A DNA stretch of 64,000 bases from Parapontixanthobacter aurantiacus (GCF_009827635.1 NZ_WTYW01000001.1:1622975-1686974), one strand, 5' to 3'. Shown: positions 34,047-42,427, counted from the first letter of the stretch. Notes: a model not told the origin generated them from the sequence alone. A program made the numbers and translations.

Positions 34047-34793
34047 TCAACAAAAAGCAGATGGATAAGCCTCCACCAATACGAGAGAAATATTATCCCG
34101 CCCGTCGCGCTTGAGGGCATTTTCCAATAATCTATCTGCGCGCGCTTCGATCGATTCATCGTGTTGCATGTCATTTGCTGCCAAAGAACGAGAAAGTCCA
34201 TCCGAGCAGAGAAGCAGAATATCGCCGGGGAAAATGCCAAGCTGTCGTTTCTCTAATTCAACTTGGTCTCTGACGCCCAAAGCCCGTGTGATGATATTGG
34301 CTCGCGGATGGTGGGCAGCCTTATGAGCAGCGATCTCACCTACATCGACCAATTCTTGTACGAGGCTGTGATCTCGCGTTAATAGGTTCAAACGACGATT
34401 TCGGATCAAATAGGCGCGACTATCTCCTGCCCACCAAATCTGCGCCTTGTCATTAGATATCCTCAAAACGACAATGGTTGTTCCGCTAGTCCCACCAGCT
34501 TGTCGCAGTATTGCAGTGTTCGCGCACTCAATAGTGCGCGAAACATCTACGGGTTCACTTCGCGTTTCTAAACGTGCAAGATGCGCGATAACGGTTTCTG
34601 CAGCAAGACTACCGTTAGCATGACCGCCCATTCCATCTGCCACGGCCCAGATGCTAGCGTCGGTACGATCGAGAATACGGTCTTCGTTCACGACACGTAA
34701 TCGGCCGACATGACTGCGACTGGTACAGCGAATATTCAACGCGGATGTTGGACGCGCCACTTTCCGCTGTCGAAGAAAATTGCTTAGTCGCAT
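34047..34793 (-). CDS. PP2C-family protein serine/threonine phosphatase
   Basis: The 248-residue PP2C (PPM) phosphatase has metal-site motifs in order: GRLRVVNEDRI near 30-40, VADGMGGHANG near 51-61, WWAGDSRAYLI, LLCSDGLSRSL and GRDNISLVLVEA near the end. It removes phosphate from proteins phosphorylated by a Hanks-type kinase. Its start overlaps the end of the FHA gene by ten bases, and the kinase gene lies just beyond, giving the kinase/FHA/phosphatase trio known from type VI secretion control (PpkA/Fha/PppA). Confidence 0.92.
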   Translation of the reverse strand: MRLSNFLRQRKVARPTSALNIRCTSRSHVGRLRVVNEDRILDRTDASIWAVADGMGGHANGSLAAETVIAHLARLETRSEPVDVSRTIECANTAILRQAGGTSGTTIVVLRISNDKAQIWWAGDSRAYLIRNRRLNLLTRDHSLVQELVDVGEIAAHKAAHHPRANIITRALGVRDQVELEKRQLGIFPGDILLLCSDGLSRSLAANDMQHDESIEARADRLLENALKRDGRDNISLVLVEAYPSAFC

Positions 34794-35800
34794 TGTTCGG
34801 CCACCGCCGCATCACCAGCATCATCATAAGCGAGGACAAAGGCTCGATCCAGCTCGCCCGAACGTCCTTCATCGATCTCCAAGCGAAGCGAAGCGTGACG
34901 CTTGCAAAGTTCCGCCAATATTGCAGACGAACGCGTTGCGAAAAAGCGCTTTCGACAATTATCAGAACCATCAAGGGAGTTTGGATTCAGATGTTCGATT
35001 GCCGCACGGAGGCTTCCCTGGAGACCCGCAAACGTAGCCATCAGATGTAACTTTACGTCGCGGAACGACGACCGCAACGCAGCTGGGCCGGACATAAAAC
35101 CTGTCGTTTCGGCGAGTAATAGATCAATCGCCAAGCGCTGCGACGGAGCCCATTTGAATGGATTATTATTTTCGCAAGAAATAGTTGTACGGTTGATTTG
35201 ATAACGCTGCCGGGCAGTATCGCGTTCAGCCATTAAATCGCCGATGCCCAGCACCATTTGTCGATATAGGCCCCCTGCTCGCCGCATGATCTCAGATGGA
35301 TCTTCGCTAGAGAGCAACGATGGATCTAATTGCGCGCCTTCGCAAAAAGCCTCTAGCAACGTGCCGCTTCCAGGCGCGGAAGGCGCTAAAGGTTCCTCCC
35401 ACTCGCTGGGGACGGAGAGCGATTGACCCAACGGGGGGGTCAAAACCATTGTCCGATCCCCTGAAGCATTCGGCGAATTCGCAAGGGGTGCTGGGGCTAC
35501 AATTATGAGGAAACTCCCAAGTCGCAATGAAGCAGGTAGCGACAGAAGTAGCTCTTCCTCTTCCGGATAGCGGGTTCCGCCGTAATCATCAAAAACACCA
35601 TTTGATCCCGTCACGAATAATGATACGCCCTCTTCAGTGACGCATAATTGGCAATGGTAGCGAGACACTTCGCAATCTGGATCAGGAATATTCCAGTCCG
35701 CTTTGGCATCGCGTCCAATCGAGAGATTTCCCGAAGCCAAAAGACGTGCATCGATCGGTTGAGCTGCATCATCGGCATGAAAAAGCTGAAGCATGTACAT
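34784..35800 (-). CDS. FHA-domain protein of the type VI secretion TagH/Fha type
   Basis: The 338-residue protein has an N-terminal FHA phosphothreonine-reading domain (LSIGRDAKADW, EVSRYHCQLCV) and a proline- and serine-rich linker. Its C-terminal domain, about 210-300, matches the type VI secretion FHA family (NPFKWAPSQRLAIDLLLAET, GFMSGPAALRSSFRDVKLHL, MATFAGLQGSL). Fha proteins of this type trigger type VI assembly once phosphorylated. The ATG at 35800 has AGGAG seven bases upstream. An earlier in-frame TTG at 35821 is less likely. It sits 10 bases after the kinase stop. Confidence 0.88.
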   Translation of the reverse strand: MYMLQLFHADDAAQPIDARLLASGNLSIGRDAKADWNIPDPDCEVSRYHCQLCVTEEGVSLFVTGSNGVFDDYGGTRYPEEEELLLSLPASLRLGSFLIIVAPAPLANSPNASGDRTMVLTPPLGQSLSVPSEWEEPLAPSAPGSGTLLEAFCEGAQLDPSLLSSEDPSEIMRRAGGLYRQMVLGIGDLMAERDTARQRYQINRTTISCENNNPFKWAPSQRLAIDLLLAETTGFMSGPAALRSSFRDVKLHLMATFAGLQGSLRAAIEHLNPNSLDGSDNCRKRFFATRSSAILAELCKRHASLRLEIDEGRSGELDRAFVLAYDDAGDAAVAEQCD

Positions 35801-35810
35801 CGCGTCGCTC

Positions 35811-37460
35811 CTAAGCGGCAATTCGCGTAGCTAGTACCGAAGTTTCTGATGTTGTTGACGGTGTTACCGCGGATTGATCGAGCGATGCTGCTGCCCGGTT
35901 TAAAGCATCGAAAGCGTCGCCCACCTCATCTCGCCGTCGATGCGAAATGCGCGTCGTCAGATCGCCCGACGCTAATTCATCAAGAGCCTTACATAAGCGT
36001 CGCAAGGGTCGCGCTACCATGGCACCGCTAAAATACCCGATGAGAAGAACAACCGCCATGATGGCGGTGGAAAGGGTCGCAAGCAAGGTCTTCGATGCCG
36101 CAAGAGCGGCGTCTAAGGCATCGCGCTTAAGAACGAGGTCTAATGTTCCGAAGCGGACGCCCGCATAATCGACGGGATGAACGAAGCGCAGTCCGCCACT
36201 ATCTGCATCTAAAGCGTTCGTTACGCGGCGGTTGTTTTGCTCCATGACGGTCGTTTCAGCCGATGGTGGTTGATAGCGCTGATCGATGAGCTGCGGATTG
36301 TTCGATGCGCGAACGATGCCCTCCGCGTCAGCAATAACGATTCCTTGTATATCTTCGTCATGTGCGGCGGATGTCACGAAGGCCTGAAGCGCAGTCCAAT
36401 CCTGTTGCTCAGGGGGAAGACCAGCGTTCTCGACAATTTCCACGGCCGCGTTGCCGGTAACAAACCTTGCAATGCTATTTCCAGAAACGGCCGCTATAGT
36501 TTCAAGCGTCTGTTGTTGTCGTTGTAGGATAACGGACACGCTCGCAGCCAGCACTATGGCAGTGAATAATGCCAAGGCGATGGAAAACCTGAATCGCAGA
36601 GACAATTTCAATGGCGTCGAACCCGCTTCGCGTTCGTCGTCTAACTCTCGCTCGAGCGCGGTTACAAGCGCGGCGCCATCAGCAAACCGGTTCTCGGGCT
36701 TTTTCGCGAGAAGCCTATCAATAATGCTCCGAAGCCCCTTGGGGCAGTCGGCAGCTACCTCACCAATCGGTGCAACCTTGCCCTGTGAAATTTGAATGGC
36801 TAGCGCTGCCAGTTCGCTTCCGGGGAAGGCCGGTCGACCGGTCATCATCTCGTAAATAACCGCACCCAATGAGAACAGGTCCGATCGAGCATCTACCGTT
36901 AGGCCGAGCGCTTGTTCAGGGCTCATGTAACGGGGCGTACCGATCAGCTGCCCAACCTGAGTTTTTTCTAGCGCGCAGGGATCTGCCTCAGCGATCCGTG
37001 CCACTCCAAAATCGAGAAGTTTAAGGGTGTTCCCGTTATGCGACAGCAAAATATTTGCCGGTTTCACATCCCGATGTACGATCCCCATAGCATGAGCATA
37101 AGCGAGGGCTTGCGCCAGCTGTAATGCCAAACGCAGGGTCTTTTCATAGGGCATTCGTCCATGAACTGCGATCCATCGATCAAGCGGTTGCCCTTCGATC
37201 AACTCCATCGCAATATAAGCGATCCCGTTCGCCTCGCCAACGTCGTAAATGGTAGCGATGTTTGAGTGGCTTAGAGCACCCGCCGCCCGAGCCTCCTGCA
37301 GGAAGCGAGCGTTGATATGCGTATCGCTGGCGAATTCTCTTTTGAGGACCTTGATCGCAACCGTGCGTCCGATCTCCGGGTCTTGCGCGCGATAGACATC
37401 CGCCATTGCGCCTTCGCCCAGCTTGTCCTCTATTCTATAGCGACCGAGCTCTTTAATCAT
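35811..37460 (-). CDS. Hanks-type Ser/Thr kinase with sensor and HAMP domains
   Basis: The 549-residue membrane kinase has a cytoplasmic kinase domain at about 8-270: glycine loop GEGAMADVY, Lys37 in AIKVLK, HRD at 129-131 in VHRDVKPANILL, DFG at 150-152 and SPEQ. A transmembrane helix at about 298-320 is followed by an extracytoplasmic sensor of about 130 residues. A second helix near 455-480 leads into a HAMP-like segment (RPLRRLCKALDELASGDLT). All catalytic residues are intact. It is the likely writer for the downstream FHA reader and PP2C eraser. Confidence 0.92.
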   Translation of the reverse strand: MIKELGRYRIEDKLGEGAMADVYRAQDPEIGRTVAIKVLKREFASDTHINARFLQEARAAGALSHSNIATIYDVGEANGIAYIAMELIEGQPLDRWIAVHGRMPYEKTLRLALQLAQALAYAHAMGIVHRDVKPANILLSHNGNTLKLLDFGVARIAEADPCALEKTQVGQLIGTPRYMSPEQALGLTVDARSDLFSLGAVIYEMMTGRPAFPGSELAALAIQISQGKVAPIGEVAADCPKGLRSIIDRLLAKKPENRFADGAALVTALERELDDEREAGSTPLKLSLRFRFSIALALFTAIVLAASVSVILQRQQQTLETIAAVSGNSIARFVTGNAAVEIVENAGLPPEQQDWTALQAFVTSAAHDEDIQGIVIADAEGIVRASNNPQLIDQRYQPPSAETTVMEQNNRRVTNALDADSGGLRFVHPVDYAGVRFGTLDLVLKRDALDAALAASKTLLATLSTAIMAVVLLIGYFSGAMVARPLRRLCKALDELASGDLTTRISHRRRDEVGDAFDALNRAAASLDQSAVTPSTTSETSVLATRIAA

Positions 37461-37535
37461 TCGGTGTGCTTTCTATAAATTCAGTAGCCCCATCATCACA
37501 CCAGCTATTCCTAACGTCGAAGTCTTATTAACCGA

Positions 37536-38282
37536 TTACTTCCGAGCCCTTACGGTCGCCGCGATCAGCTCAGCTCGGCGGAGGTCGGCTGCGATCGCGG
37601 CATTGCTGGGCTCAAGAGCTGCCGCCCGACGAAGCAAAGTAAGCGCACGCGCTACCTCGCCTTGGTTCAGTGCGACTAATCCTGCAGAGCGAGCACGCCC
37701 GGCAGCCGCTGGATCACCGACTTTGTGCTCGGGCTTAGCCTTCTCCGCTTTGACGGGCTCGGACACCTCTGCTCGCTTTCGCGCAGGGGGCGGTGATGGA
37801 TCTGTACGACGTGGCTGATACTGGCGCGTAGAAGCTTCGACCTGGCGAGCCTGGCCTGGTATCCGCAATTCTGTTCCCGCTTGGAGAGCCGACGGCACGT
37901 CAATGCCGTTGTATTTCGCAAGCTGATACGACTTTAAGCGGTTCCCTAAGAAGCGCTCGGCCAATTCGATCATGGTATCGCCGCTTCGGGTGACATAACC
38001 AAAACTCGCTGGACCGAGATCGGCCTTTGCATCGCCTTCTATCCCTTGGAGCAGCACGTGAAGCGATGGTTCCGTAGGATCACGCTTGAGCCCCTTTGTG
38101 ATTAATCGCTTCGCCGAACGAGTCTCACCCTGATCGAGCAATGCCTCGATGTGCGCAATCTCTTGCGATGTGATTTGCTGGTTGGTGGATGCCGAAGCAA
38201 TCGTCTTGGGACTGCTTGAACAAGCGCCAAGCATCAACGCCGCTATAAGACTCAGAGCGAACCTTTTGTCTCGCAGAAGCAT
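37536..38282 (-). CDS. LysM lipoprotein with a TPR-like tail
   Basis: The 248-residue precursor has a signal peptide with lipobox MLGAC, a helical repeat at about 38-85 (IAHIEALLDQGETRSAKRLI), and a LysM domain at about 92-140 (GYVTRSGDTMIELAERFLGN ... LRIPG) that would bind peptidoglycan. A basic, proline-rich linker follows, then one or two TPR-like helices at the C terminus (AGLVALNQGEVARALTLLRR). It is probably an envelope protein facing the periplasm. It lies two bases after the EAL gene and 75 bases before the kinase, so it belongs to the operon. Confidence 0.86.
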   Translation of the reverse strand: MLLRDKRFALSLIAALMLGACSSSPKTIASASTNQQITSQEIAHIEALLDQGETRSAKRLITKGLKRDPTEPSLHVLLQGIEGDAKADLGPASFGYVTRSGDTMIELAERFLGNRLKSYQLAKYNGIDVPSALQAGTELRIPGQARQVEASTRQYQPRRTDPSPPPARKRAEVSEPVKAEKAKPEHKVGDPAAAGRARSAGLVALNQGEVARALTLLRRAAALEPSNAAIAADLRRAELIAATVRARK

Positions 38283-38284
38283 AA

Positions 38285-39793
38285 TTACGCATATGTCCTT
38301 TCATAGGAACTTTGGTCGCTAAGCTGCAGCAAATTCAAGAGACCCTCTCTATTCTTCACAAAGTCTAAGAAGCGTTGACTTGTAAGCGGAGGGGAAAAAT
38401 AAAACCCCTGAAACAGACGGCAGCCGTGGTCACGCAGCCAAATAAACTCTTCTATTGTTTCGACGCCCTCAGCCAAGACATTGATTCCCAAGCCCCGACC
38501 CAAGGTTAGGATGCTTGCGCAGATCGCCTGGCTTTGACGAGATAAATGCACATTGGTTACGAACGTTCGATCGATCTTTATTTTATCAAAGCCAATCGCG
38601 GTAAGCGCTTCAAAACTTGAATAACCAGTTCCAAAATCATCAATAGCGAGTCGAATTCCATTTGCGCGCAAGGCTTGGCTGAATGCTGCCGCCCCATCAC
38701 CTTTCGCGAGCGCTACACTTTCGGTCAATTCTATCTCGAGTGCCTCGCCGTCCACATCATTCCTCGCTAGAGTACGCTCGATCAGTTGCGGTAAGTTGGC
38801 AGCTTCGATTTGATGACCCGAGACGTTTACGGCGATCCGTAAATCATGTCCGTTTTCGCGCCATAAACGAGTTTCTCGTAATGCGCGGTTCAGCGCCCAC
38901 GATCCTATTTCCTGCGAAAGACCGACGGTTTCCATGACCGGGATAAAGCATGCCGGCGAAATGTCGCCGCGTTCTGGATGGCGCCAACGGAGCAAGGCTT
39001 CAGCGCCGCAGACACGAGCGCTTGCCGCATCGATTAATGGTTGAAAGCGCATGTGCAGCTGATCTTTCGCCACGACTTGGCGCAAATCCTGCCCGATCTG
39101 AAATTGTTCCTCCGAACGAACTTTGTGATCATCGCTTACGATGTTCTCGTTTGCACCTCGCGGAACCGAAGCAAAGGAGGATAAAGTTTGCGATAGAAAC
39201 GCTTCGGGAGTATGCAACGCAATGTCGAAACGGTTGATACGAAAAGCGATTTCAGGAATTATTTCTCGTTCATCGTCGCGGTAACAATCGCTTAAAGCGT
39301 AAGCGAGCGCACGGATTTCGACAGTCGCTGATGATGCTTCGACATCAGATCCCAGCCAGACCGCGACATGTGCTCTATCGAGATGAGCCAGTATTCGATC
39401 AGCAGGCATCATCGTAGCCATTCGCTCAACCATCGCTATCAGGAAACGGTCGGCCAATTCAGGATCAAACGCGCAAAGGCGATCGTAATCCTTGAACGCA
39501 AGCACACCTATCGTGCCCGCACGATCTGCCCTTATCCTATGAATGAGAGGTTCCCGCGTAGGAAGACCTGAAACCGTGTGCGTTGGAAGGCGCGGTTCAG
39601 CTAAACTGGCGGTTTGGATCAAGGCGGTGACCACGCGCTCAGCACGAACAATAAGCGTTCCGGAATGACAATGCCCAACGAGGACTTCAGCCTTCTCGAC
39701 CGCTCGGCGAAGCCGAACAATTCCCCGCATGAGTACCGCGAGGAGCAGACCTGCCATTCCCGTTATGGTGATAGAGAGTAGGAACAGGCCCAT
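38285..39793 (-). CDS. EAL phosphodiesterase with degenerate GGDEF domain
   Basis: The 502-residue protein has one N-terminal transmembrane helix (LFLLSITITGMAGLLLAVLM). A degenerate GGDEF-like domain at about 70-220 carries ILAHLDRAHVAV in place of the active site. An EAL domain from about 240 keeps every usual catalytic motif: AEALLRWRHP, VNVSGHQI, EIELTESVAL, IDDFGTGYSS, KIKIDRTFV and AEGVET. It should hydrolyse c-di-GMP at the inner membrane. It is the first gene of the minus-strand operon that continues with LysM, kinase, FHA and PP2C genes. Confidence 0.9.
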   Translation of the reverse strand: MGLFLLSITITGMAGLLLAVLMRGIVRLRRAVEKAEVLVGHCHSGTLIVRAERVVTALIQTASLAEPRLPTHTVSGLPTREPLIHRIRADRAGTIGVLAFKDYDRLCAFDPELADRFLIAMVERMATMMPADRILAHLDRAHVAVWLGSDVEASSATVEIRALAYALSDCYRDDEREIIPEIAFRINRFDIALHTPEAFLSQTLSSFASVPRGANENIVSDDHKVRSEEQFQIGQDLRQVVAKDQLHMRFQPLIDAASARVCGAEALLRWRHPERGDISPACFIPVMETVGLSQEIGSWALNRALRETRLWRENGHDLRIAVNVSGHQIEAANLPQLIERTLARNDVDGEALEIELTESVALAKGDGAAAFSQALRANGIRLAIDDFGTGYSSFEALTAIGFDKIKIDRTFVTNVHLSRQSQAICASILTLGRGLGINVLAEGVETIEEFIWLRDHGCRLFQGFYFSPPLTSQRFLDFVKNREGLLNLLQLSDQSSYERTYA

Positions 39794-39989
39794 TTCGCAG
39801 CTTCGCTAATCCGTCGTCCCTACTGAGGTCTAAAGCATCGTATTAACAGTGAAAGATTGAAAAAACTTAAAGGTTATTGGCACAGGTTAAAAAAATCAGG
39901 GATTTGCGTTGTAAGAAACTCTCGACCGCGCGTTTAATTGTTGGCAAGGCGCAATAGAGCACCAGCCGCGGAAGGGGCCCCAAGTCGCC

Positions 39990-40607
39990 ATGGACAACGC
40001 CGAACAGTTCGTCGACTATTACGACCTTCTCAAAGTCGAGCCCGACTGCAACGCCCGCACGTTGGAGGTCGCCTACCACTTCTTCGCGAAGATGTACCAC
40101 CCCGACTCGCGCGATACGGCGGACGTTGACAGGTTTACTCAGGTGGTGGACGCCTACAACGTCCTGAAAGACCCGAAACGCCGCGCCGAATACGACGCCA
40201 AGTATCTGAAAACAAACGGCAAAGCACCCTTCTCCGCCGGCCTTGCGGACCATGACGCGATCGACGAGGAGACCGCCGCCAGCGACGCGGAAATCCACGC
40301 CAAGATCCTCCTCCACCTCTACAAGCGGCGCCGTTCCCACCCCTCCGACGCCGGCATCGTCGGCTGGCTCTTGCAGGAATTGCTCGACTGTTCGGAGGAA
40401 CAATTCGACTTTCATATCTGGTACTTGAAGGCCAAATCTCTCATCGACGTGACCGAGCAGGGCACGCTCGCCATCACCATAAAGGGGGTGGACGAGGTCA
40501 TCGCCAGCGCCCGCTCCAACCTTGCCGAAAAGCTCTATCTGGAGGATTCCGGCCCAAGTAAAACTGCGCGCCACAATGATGTCGAGAAGGGGTCAAGCGA
40601 TGCCTAG
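39990..40607 (+). CDS. J-domain protein with C-terminal winged-helix-like region
   Basis: The 205-residue protein has an N-terminal J domain at about 7-75 (FVDYYDLLKVEPDCNARTLE, HPD in MYHPDSRD, LKDPKRRAEYDAKY). A helical C-terminal region (EIHAKILLHLYKRRRSHPSD, VTEQGTLAITIKGVDEVI) resembles a small winged helix. A J domain implies partnership with DnaK; the client is unknown. Composition is again GC-rich, so this is likely the first backbone gene after the island. Confidence 0.85.
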   Translation: MDNAEQFVDYYDLLKVEPDCNARTLEVAYHFFAKMYHPDSRDTADVDRFTQVVDAYNVLKDPKRRAEYDAKYLKTNGKAPFSAGLADHDAIDEETAASDAEIHAKILLHLYKRRRSHPSDAGIVGWLLQELLDCSEEQFDFHIWYLKAKSLIDVTEQGTLAITIKGVDEVIASARSNLAEKLYLEDSGPSKTARHNDVEKGSSDA

Positions 40608-40713
40608 CGGGCATCGGCGGTAGCTTAAGTCACTGAAAAGCGCAGGCAATCACGCGAGTCGAAAACGCGCCCCGATCACCCCCCGAAGCACACCCGAAAT
40701 GCGCGCCCCGAAA

Positions 40714-41514
40714 TCAGGCGGCGACGCGGTGGCGATAGGTCAGGTTGACCCGGTCCGACAGGAGGAGGTAGGGCAGCCAGATCGCCGCCGAGATCAGCAC
40801 CTTGGTCACGTTCCCTTCGAGGACATTGCCGAGTGCCACCGCAACATTCGGCGGCAGGTCCGCCACGCCTGAGACGACCTGCGCGATGGTAAGCTGCATC
40901 GCGATGTCCATGACCCAGGCGAAGACCAGCATCCGCGGGAACAGCGGCACCGTGCGCAGCGCCATGGCGAAGCACACCATGTAGAAGAAGCTCGTCACGA
41001 CGAGGTCGGCGGTCATCACCCAGAACATCACCTGGCCCCATTCGGGCGCGGCATGGCCCATGGCGGGGATGGCGAGGAAATATTCCCCGCTGCGGAAGAC
41101 GACGTTCATCATCATGCCGACGATGAGGGAGGCCATGAAGCCGACCGGCCCGAACCCGTCGAGCTTGCGCGCGGTGCGCCGGTCCACCCGCTTCCACTTG
41201 CCGAACAGGGCGAGGCGAAAGCGCGGCTGGACGAGCGTTTCCCGCCGCAGGAAGGCGTTGCGGGCGATGAGGAAGCCGGCGATCGGCGCGATGGCGACGA
41301 GGCTGTATCCTGCCGCGACGCCGATCATGTCGTCGAGCCCCGTATAGGGCAGGATGGGGAAGGCGATGCGGAACGCGGCGAGCGGCAGGATGACGGCCAG
41401 CCAGGCGAGCGCGATCCAGCGCGTCCGCCGCTTCAGGAAAGCGACGATGACGACGCTCTTACCGTAGAGGGAAGCGATATAGTTGCGCACCGTTCGTTCC
41501 ATGCTTGCCATCAT
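40714..41514 (-). CDS. polytopic inner-membrane protein of unknown function
   Basis: The 266-residue protein has about six hydrophobic helices (WIALAWLAVILPLAAF at 32-47, AAGYSLVAIAPIAGFLIA near 68-85, and four more from about 128). A basic loop near 88-118 precedes the third helix. The ending SDRVNLTYRHRVAA recalls small membrane families such as DUF2569, but I cannot confirm this. It diverges from flp across a 540-base regulatory region. Confidence 0.75.
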   Translation of the reverse strand: MMASMERTVRNYIASLYGKSVVIVAFLKRRTRWIALAWLAVILPLAAFRIAFPILPYTGLDDMIGVAAGYSLVAIAPIAGFLIARNAFLRRETLVQPRFRLALFGKWKRVDRRTARKLDGFGPVGFMASLIVGMMMNVVFRSGEYFLAIPAMGHAAPEWGQVMFWVMTADLVVTSFFYMVCFAMALRTVPLFPRMLVFAWVMDIAMQLTIAQVVSGVADLPPNVAVALGNVLEGNVTKVLISAAIWLPYLLLSDRVNLTYRHRVAA

Positions 41515-41598
41515 CTGATCGACGCCTTTTCCACCATCCGGTTCCCGCGGCGGAGGCAGCGGGATTGCGCGGTTTCAAGGCATCTGGCACGAGCATGG

Positions 41599-41613
41599 TT
41601 AACATTCGCTAAA
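41599..41613. promoter_or_regulatory. CtrA-like site upstream of flp (distal)
   Basis: TTAA-CATTCGC-TAAA matches the CtrA consensus TTAA-N7-TTAA with one mismatch. CtrA controls tad pili and cell cycle genes in other alphaproteobacteria. It is one motif with a mismatch, so confidence is limited. Confidence 0.4.
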
Positions 41614-41743
41614 GAGGCAAGCCTTCTATTCGCCCCGTACACATACCGACTCGTCCGCGAATCTGCTGATTCGCGGGAACGCGAGTCGCGATTCGCACTT
41701 GTTGGCGCTCGTTTCGAAATGGTTAATGTGGCATCGCTGCAAT

Positions 41744-41763
41744 GGTTAACGCGACCGTTAACC
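41744..41763. promoter_or_regulatory. perfect palindrome GGTTAAC-N6-GTTAACC
   Basis: Seven-base inverted repeats flank GCGACC. The arms contain TTAA half-sites spaced eight apart, so it is not a canonical CtrA site (spacing seven) but could bind a dimeric regulator. It lies about 295 bases before the flp start. Confidence 0.5.
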
Positions 41764-41808
41764 TTTTCGGTCCAATTTTGGCACAAATAAGTGTTTGTTT
41801 TATAACGA

Positions 41809-41823
41809 TTAACATATCCTTAG
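41809..41823. promoter_or_regulatory. CtrA-like site upstream of flp (proximal)
   Basis: TTAA-CATATCC-TTAG matches TTAA-N7-TTAA with one mismatch. It shares the CAT start of the spacer with the distal site. Located about 235 bases before flp. Confidence 0.42.
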
Positions 41824-42056
41824 GAATTTTTTATTGCGTCGAACCGTGCTTTTTAGGAAATTGAATGCGTCCCGAGGGACTTGCGTAAATGGAGCTGAGC
41901 GAAAGCGGATGTTCCTTAAAAAAACAACGGTCGCGCAGGTCCATAAACGAAACCCCCTCGGACACTAATGGGTAACCGGAAATAGAGGCCGGGCCCTGCT
42001 TTGGGAACGACGTGCCGCAAACCGAAACAGGCGCGTATCTATTGGGGTAATACATC

Positions 42057-42257
42057 ATGACTTTCATTAAGAACTTCGTTGCTGACGAATCCGGCGCTTC
42101 GGCTGCTGAATACGCTCTGATCCTCGCCATCGTGGGCGCAGCGATTGCTACGGCAACCGTCGCTCTGGGCGGTGAGATCCTTGAGTCGATCAATCGTGCC
42201 GAAACTTCGCTTGATAAGGCGAACAAGGATGCAACGGCTGGCGTAGCAGCTGACTAA
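42057..42257 (+). CDS. flp: Flp/type IVb major pilin
   Basis: The 66-residue prepilin has a short basic leader (FIKNFVADESG) and the class IVb cleavage motif with Glu+5 and Tyr+6 (GASAAEYALILAIVGAAIA). A hydrophobic helix and a short hydrophilic tail follow. It is the structural subunit of the adhesive Tad pilus, processed by the CpaA peptidase encoded at the end of the locus. A strong terminator follows, consistent with a highly expressed separate pilin transcript. Confidence 0.95.
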   Translation: MTFIKNFVADESGASAAEYALILAIVGAAIATATVALGGEILESINRAETSLDKANKDATAGVAAD

Positions 42258-42266
42258 TAAGTTTGA

Positions 42267-42298
42267 GGGCGCGGTGGCTTGTTCACCGCGCCCTTTTA
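42267..42298 (+). terminator. terminator downstream of flp
   Basis: GGGCGCGGTG (42267-42276) pairs perfectly with CACCGCGCCC (42284-42293) around a seven-base loop, followed by TTTTACCTTTT. It would end most flp transcripts and let a fraction read into cpaB. Confidence 0.9.
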
Positions 42299-42312
42299 CC
42301 TTTTCTTCGGGA

Positions 42313-42398
42313 ATTTCTTGAGACGCGCCTTAAGAAATGCGCGCTATCGTCCCGAAACTGAAATACCTCGCGACCGGACCCTGGACGGTCCCCGCGAG
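42313..42398. repeat. two further hairpins between flp and cpaB
   Basis: ATTTCTTGAG (42313-42322) pairs with CTTAAGAAAT (42329-42338; one G-U pair). CTCGCG (42367-42372) pairs with CGCGAG (42393-42398), with an inner GGACC/GGTCC stem at 42376-42391. The second is followed by a T-rich stretch (TTTCTTTT). They may be RNA processing or attenuation elements controlling the pilin to machinery ratio. Confidence 0.6.
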
Positions 42399-42427
42399 CA
42401 ACGAGTTTCTTTTGGTAGGGGGCAGGC

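Larger units (their letters stand above)
41515..42056. other. long intergenic region upstream of flp, control region of the tad locus
   Basis: About 540 bases, noticeably more AT-rich than the neighbouring genes, hold no convincing ORF. TTAA/GTTAAC elements recur, including those listed separately. Two GANTC sites (CcrM methylation motif) occur close together around 41690. The flp start is preceded by GGGGTAA. Confidence 0.6.

Noticed and set aside
34047..39793. A complete type VI secretion system
   Set aside because: Only the kinase, Fha and phosphatase regulators are present; none of the sheath, baseplate, membrane-complex or ClpV genes is in the window.
24930..40000. Search for a second copy of the tRNA-Ser 3' end as attachment site
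   Set aside because: No repeat of the GAGGGTTCGAATCCC end was seen at 31 or 40 kb. Large serine recombinases rarely use tRNA genes, so the tRNA may be only a neighbour.
39867..40574. 235-codon minus-strand frame opposite the J-domain gene
   Set aside because: The plus-strand protein has a complete J domain; the antisense peptide is a Gly/Val-rich shadow.
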